Origin: Candidatus Hydrothermus pacificus
GTDB lineage: Bacteria > Hydrothermota > Hydrothermia > Hydrothermales > Hydrothermaceae
DNA: 64,000 bases
Direction of reading: 5' to 3'
NCBI GenBank assembly: GCA_002011615.1
Contig: MTOH01000006.1
Coordinates: 1 to 64,000, forward strand
Under the pieces are notes generated by a model. The model made no database searches. It had not been told where the DNA came from and saw nothing but the letters and a program-made list of their open reading frames with translations. Positions 60,852-64,000 of this stretch are shown one piece after another (positions within the stretch are counted from its first letter, which is position 1; each line of letters opens with the position of its first letter). The position numbers and the translations under genes are program-made.

Positions 60852-60890
60852 TTTTGGAAGTCTTTTAAGTATATATTTTTAAATCTTAAA

Positions 60891-61727
60891 ATGCACAAGA
60901 TAGAAATCCAGAAGATAGAAAAATTACAGAGCATAGCAAAGGACATCAGAAAAGATGTAATAAGAATGACAGGAGAAGCAGGTTCGGGCCATCCAGGAGG
61001 AAGTTTATCCTGTGTAGAAATCCTTGTTACATTATTTTTTCATATAATGAGACATGACCCTGCAAATCCTGAATGGAAAGATAGAGATAGATTTCTTTTA
61101 AGTAAAGGACATGGTGTTCCTGCCCTTTATGCTGTTCTTGCCAAATGCGGGTATATTGACCAGAATCTACTTCTGACATTGAGAAAATTTGGCAGCCCAC
61201 TTCAGGGACACCCTGATAAAAGATTTTTACCTGTTCTTGAAGCCTCAACCGGTTCTCTTGGACAGGGGCTTTCTATTGGGGTTGGAATGGCTCTTGCAGG
61301 TAAAATAGACAAAAAGGACCATAAAGTTTATGTGGTAATAGGAGATGGTGAATCTCAGGAAGGTCAGGTATGGGAAGCAGCTATGTTTTGTTCTTTCCAC
61401 AAACTTGATAATTTATGTGCGATAATGGATTACAACAAGTTTCAACTTGATGGAGCCATTAAGGAAATACTTGATATAGAACCGGTTGTTAATAAATGGA
61501 AGAGTTTTGGGTGGGAGGTTTTTGAAGTGAATGGACACAGTTTTGAAGAACTTATAAATGCTTTTGAAGAAGCTAAAAAGGTAAAGGGTAAGCCTCAAAT
61601 TATAATTGCTCATACAATAAAAGGTAAAGGTGTTTCATTTATGGAGGAAAACAATTATTTCCACGGTAAAGCGCCAACAAAGGAGCAAAAGGAGGAGGCT
61701 TTAAGAGAATTAGGAAAAGACCCATGA
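60891..61727 (+). CDS. Transketolase, N-terminal (TPP-binding) subunit
   Basis: This 278-residue half of a split transketolase binds thiamine pyrophosphate. Motifs are TGEAGSGHPGGSLSCVEIL near residue 25, LSKGHGVPALYAVLA near 68, GSLGQGLSIGVGMA, and the TPP/Mg loop VIGDGESQEGQVWEAAM followed by DYNKFQLDG. It overlaps the C-terminal subunit gene by 4 bp; together they form the pentose-phosphate enzyme. Confidence 0.95.
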   Translation: MHKIEIQKIEKLQSIAKDIRKDVIRMTGEAGSGHPGGSLSCVEILVTLFFHIMRHDPANPEWKDRDRFLLSKGHGVPALYAVLAKCGYIDQNLLLTLRKFGSPLQGHPDKRFLPVLEASTGSLGQGLSIGVGMALAGKIDKKDHKVYVVIGDGESQEGQVWEAAMFCSFHKLDNLCAIMDYNKFQLDGAIKEILDIEPVVNKWKSFGWEVFEVNGHSFEELINAFEEAKKVKGKPQIIIAHTIKGKGVSFMEENNYFHGKAPTKEQKEEALRELGKDP

Positions 61728-62674
61728 GAGAGTGGAACCTGGGAAAACCAACGAGACAGGCATATGGTGAAACCCTGGCAGAACTGGGTGAAGAATATCC
61801 TGAGATAGTGGTTCTTGATGCGGACCTTTCCAAATCCACTCATACCTATATATTCGGGGAAAAGTTCCCTGAAAGATTTTTCAACTTCGGGATAGCAGAG
61901 GCTAATATGGTCTCTGCTGCTGCTGGACTTGCAGCATCGGGTAAAATTCCCTTTTGTTCTTCCTTCGCATGTTTTATGATAAACAAAGCCTTTGAACAGA
62001 TAAGAATAGGAGTTGCAGGGAGCAGGTTGAATGTAAAGTTTGTTGCCTCTCATGGGGGAATATCTGTTGGTGAAGATGGATTTACCCAGCAATCGGTTGA
62101 GGATATTGCCCTTATGACCACATTCCCTGAATTTACCATAGTTGTGCCTGCAGATGAGTTTGCAACAAAATGGACGATAAGGGAGTGTGTGAAACATCCC
62201 GAGCCTGTTTATATAAGAACAGGAAGACCCAGGGCACCGATCATATATGATGAAAATACTAAATTTGAATGGAAAGGAACAAAAACACTGGAAAAAGGTG
62301 AAGATGTTACAATAATATCTTATGGGTTGACCCTTCATATGGCGCTCGATGCCCATAATAAGCTTTTAAAAAAAGGTATTAAGTCAAGGGTAATTGATTT
62401 TTACACAATAAAACCCCTTGATGAAGAAACCCTTTTAAAGGCATCTGAAGAAACAAAGGGAATAGTTATAATTGAGGAACATCTTTTAAACGGTGGACTC
62501 GGCTCAATGGTTGCAAGGTTTTTATCTGATAAAAATCCATGCAAAATAAAAACAATAGGAATAAACGATGCTTATGCAGAGAGTGGTAAACCGGATGAAC
62601 TTTTTGAAAAATTTGGATTAACTGTTGAAAATGTTGTTCAAAAAGCTGAAGAAATAATGTCAAATGGTCGATGA
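61724..62674 (+). CDS. Transketolase, C-terminal subunit
   Basis: The 316-residue second half carries the pyrimidine-binding and C-terminal domains. Blocks include VVLDADLSKSTHTYIF, FFNFGIAEANMVSAAAGLA (the catalytic Glu of TPP activation), SHGGISVGEDGFTQQSVEDI, and the C-terminal IIEEHLLNGGLGSMVA. The DHH gene starts 11 bp before its stop. Confidence 0.95.
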   Translation: MREWNLGKPTRQAYGETLAELGEEYPEIVVLDADLSKSTHTYIFGEKFPERFFNFGIAEANMVSAAAGLAASGKIPFCSSFACFMINKAFEQIRIGVAGSRLNVKFVASHGGISVGEDGFTQQSVEDIALMTTFPEFTIVVPADEFATKWTIRECVKHPEPVYIRTGRPRAPIIYDENTKFEWKGTKTLEKGEDVTIISYGLTLHMALDAHNKLLKKGIKSRVIDFYTIKPLDEETLLKASEETKGIVIIEEHLLNGGLGSMVARFLSDKNPCKIKTIGINDAYAESGKPDELFEKFGLTVENVVQKAEEIMSNGR

Positions 62675-64000
62675 GTTTCTTAAGAAGAAAGGCTCAAAAG
62701 ATTCTATTGAAGTTCTCTTAAATCCACTTTCATTATTGTCATCCCCTTTTGATTATGAGGATTTAAAAAAAAGTATAGATTTTCTCAAAGAGAAATCAGA
62801 ATATGGTGAAAAAGCACTCCTTATTGCTCATGAAGATATGGATGGAATAGCCTCCCTTATCATTTCAATCTCTCTTCTAAAAAGTTTAAACATCCCCTAT
62901 GAAGTTTATATACCCTCCAAAGAAGAAGACCCTCATGGGATTTCTCATAAAGTTATAAAATGGGGAATTGAAAAAGACACCAATTTTTTATTTGCTCTGG
63001 ATTGTGGGATTTCTGATGTAAGAGAAATTAAATATGCCCAGGAAAATGGAATGGATGTCCTTATTCTTGACCACCACAGGTACGGTCATTCTTATGATTC
63101 TTTTCTTTTTATTCATCCAAAAAAAGGCAGCGGGTTTCCCTATCTCTCTGCTTCAGCTCTTTCTCTTTTACTGTTTTATGGCTACCATATATTGGAAGGA
63201 AGAGATTTTGATTATATTTATCGCGAGAATCCTGATGAGATAATCCTGTCTGCCTGTGGTATCCTTGCAGACAGAGTTCCATTAATAGGAGACAATCTAT
63301 TTATAGTAAAAAAGGCAAAACAAATAATAGAAGAAAAAAGGGGGAATCTTTATAGGATTTATAATGAAGCTACAGGTAAAGAGCCGAGCTTATGGAGCTT
63401 TGTCAGCAGTTTTTCAGCTCTTACATCTCGGGAAGGTAAATCTCTTTTGCTCTATCTCTTTGAAGATGGTGATATATCTCTGAAAAAAGAATATTTATTA
63501 CGTATACTTAAAGAAGAGAAATTATCTATGAAATTATCCAAGGAAAGCCTGAATCTTGCCAAGGAATTCATAGACATTAGAGAACACTTTGTACTTGTGG
63601 TGGATAAAAATATAAGGCTGAGAAGCCTTGGATGGATTGCAAATGTTTTAAAGAGAAAATACTATTTACCTGCAGTGGTTATAGCTTACAGAAAAGATGG
63701 GATATGGGTGGGTGAAGGAAGAAGTTTTCCCCCGATTTCTATATACAACGCATTTAACAGAATAAAGGACCTGTTTGTAGATTTTGGTGGTCATCACTAT
63801 GCAGCAGGTTTTTCCATAAAACAGGAAAATCTTAAGTTCTTTGATAAGAAATTTGAAGAATCCATTAGAAAGGAAAAAGAAAAGAACTGGAAAGAAAAAG
63901 TCGATATTTTGATAAATGGTGATTATCTCCATGAATTAGAAGATATTTTGAACCTTGGAAAGAAAAACTTTTATCTCTCATGCTATTTAGAAAATATAAA
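62664..64000 (+). CDS. DHH-family phosphoesterase, RecJ-like, partial at window end
   Basis: The ATG at 62664 overlaps the transketolase stop, and the frame is open to the window edge (at least 445 residues). Motifs of the DHH superfamily are IAHEDMDGIAS (motif I), ALDCGIS (II) and LILDHHRYGH (the DHH motif), followed by a C-terminal DHHA1-type VDFGGHHYAAGFSI (GGHxxAAG). This is the RecJ/NrnA-type exonuclease family. The exact substrate, single-stranded DNA or short RNA, cannot be told from the part seen. Confidence 0.85.
   Translation, partial: MVDEFLKKKGSKDSIEVLLNPLSLLSSPFDYEDLKKSIDFLKEKSEYGEKALLIAHEDMDGIASLIISISLLKSLNIPYEVYIPSKEEDPHGISHKVIKWGIEKDTNFLFALDCGISDVREIKYAQENGMDVLILDHHRYGHSYDSFLFIHPKKGSGFPYLSASALSLLLFYGYHILEGRDFDYIYRENPDEIILSACGILADRVPLIGDNLFIVKKAKQIIEEKRGNLYRIYNEATGKEPSLWSFVSSFSALTSREGKSLLLYLFEDGDISLKKEYLLRILKEEKLSMKLSKESLNLAKEFIDIREHFVLVVDKNIRLRSLGWIANVLKRKYYLPAVVIAYRKDGIWVGEGRSFPPISIYNAFNRIKDLFVDFGGHHYAAGFSIKQENLKFFDKKFEESIRKEKEKNWKEKVDILINGDYLHELEDILNLGKKNFYLSCYLENI

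Overview
This is a 64 kb window of an AT-rich bacterial chromosome with tightly packed genes. Most are housekeeping genes, joined end to end with 4-bp or longer overlaps. The organism looks like a double-membrane, rod-shaped bacterium. It has an LptF/LptG-type lipopolysaccharide-export permease, a predicted outer-membrane barrel, a complete mreBCD-mrdA-rodA rod-shape cluster, and four large secreted proteins whose C-termini resemble type IX secretion (Por) sorting domains. A V/A-type ATPase A subunit, a roadblock/LC7 protein, multiheme and Hdr-like redox proteins and this cargo style together suggest an uncultivated anaerobic lineage such as candidate phylum WOR-3 (Stahlbacteria/Hydrothermae). 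That placement is inference; no rRNA gene is present to test it.

Layout. 1-7.9 kb: a gene fragment, a beta-CASP nuclease, a lone V-ATPase A subunit, a DUF374 acyltransferase, a minimal ComEC, a roadblock protein, cysS and an Mrp/ApbC ATPase. 8-12.6 kb: leuS and recG. 12.6-16.3 kb: a secreted beta-propeller cargo protein, a divergent pair of small HTH regulators and a tetraheme cytochrome. 16.3-20.5 kb: the ribosomal/RNA-modification operon rpsP-khpA-rimM-trmD-rplS-rnhB-tpiA-secG-rplU. 20.6-24 kb: a chemoreceptor with a possible c-type heme site, a lipoprotein and gcvT. 24-28.9 kb: the rod-shape operon. 28.9-37 kb: three further secreted cargo genes and a plsY-rhodanese-MauE/DoxX operon. 37.5-43.1 kb: hypE, a sigma-54 response regulator, its kinase, an outer-membrane protein and a tandem-repeat periplasmic protein. 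43.2-56.8 kb: a 13-gene minus-strand run from proS through nusA-infB-rbfA-truB-rpsO-pnp to lptG. 56.8-58.5 kb: an Fe-alcohol dehydrogenase and DUF177. 58.9-64 kb: an Hdr-like membrane iron-sulfur protein, a split transketolase and a DHH phosphoesterase that runs off the window.

Most interesting points. (1) Two genes carry one in-frame stop each inside an otherwise intact reading frame: TAG at 35151-35153 in a large cargo gene, where a Gln codon is expected, and TAA at 46270-46272 in an M16 peptidase gene, where a Glu codon is expected and 18-30 bp upstream of the HxxEH-coding zinc site. (2) A possible sigma-54 circuit: a near-consensus -24/-12 element (43095-43112), an upstream palindrome (43175-43188), and a GAFTGA-type regulator and kinase encoded just downstream. 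(3) About nine transcription units have a -35/-10 promoter whose -10 box ends only 6-10 nt before the start codon, with no Shine-Dalgarno, which predicts leaderless mRNAs. (4) comEC and lptG both extend upstream into conserved membrane-segment coding sequence that has no ATG, GTG or TTG. (5) Two nearly identical 24-nt hairpins sit at the starts of downstream envelope genes. No tRNA, rRNA, CRISPR array, insertion sequence or prophage was recognised.
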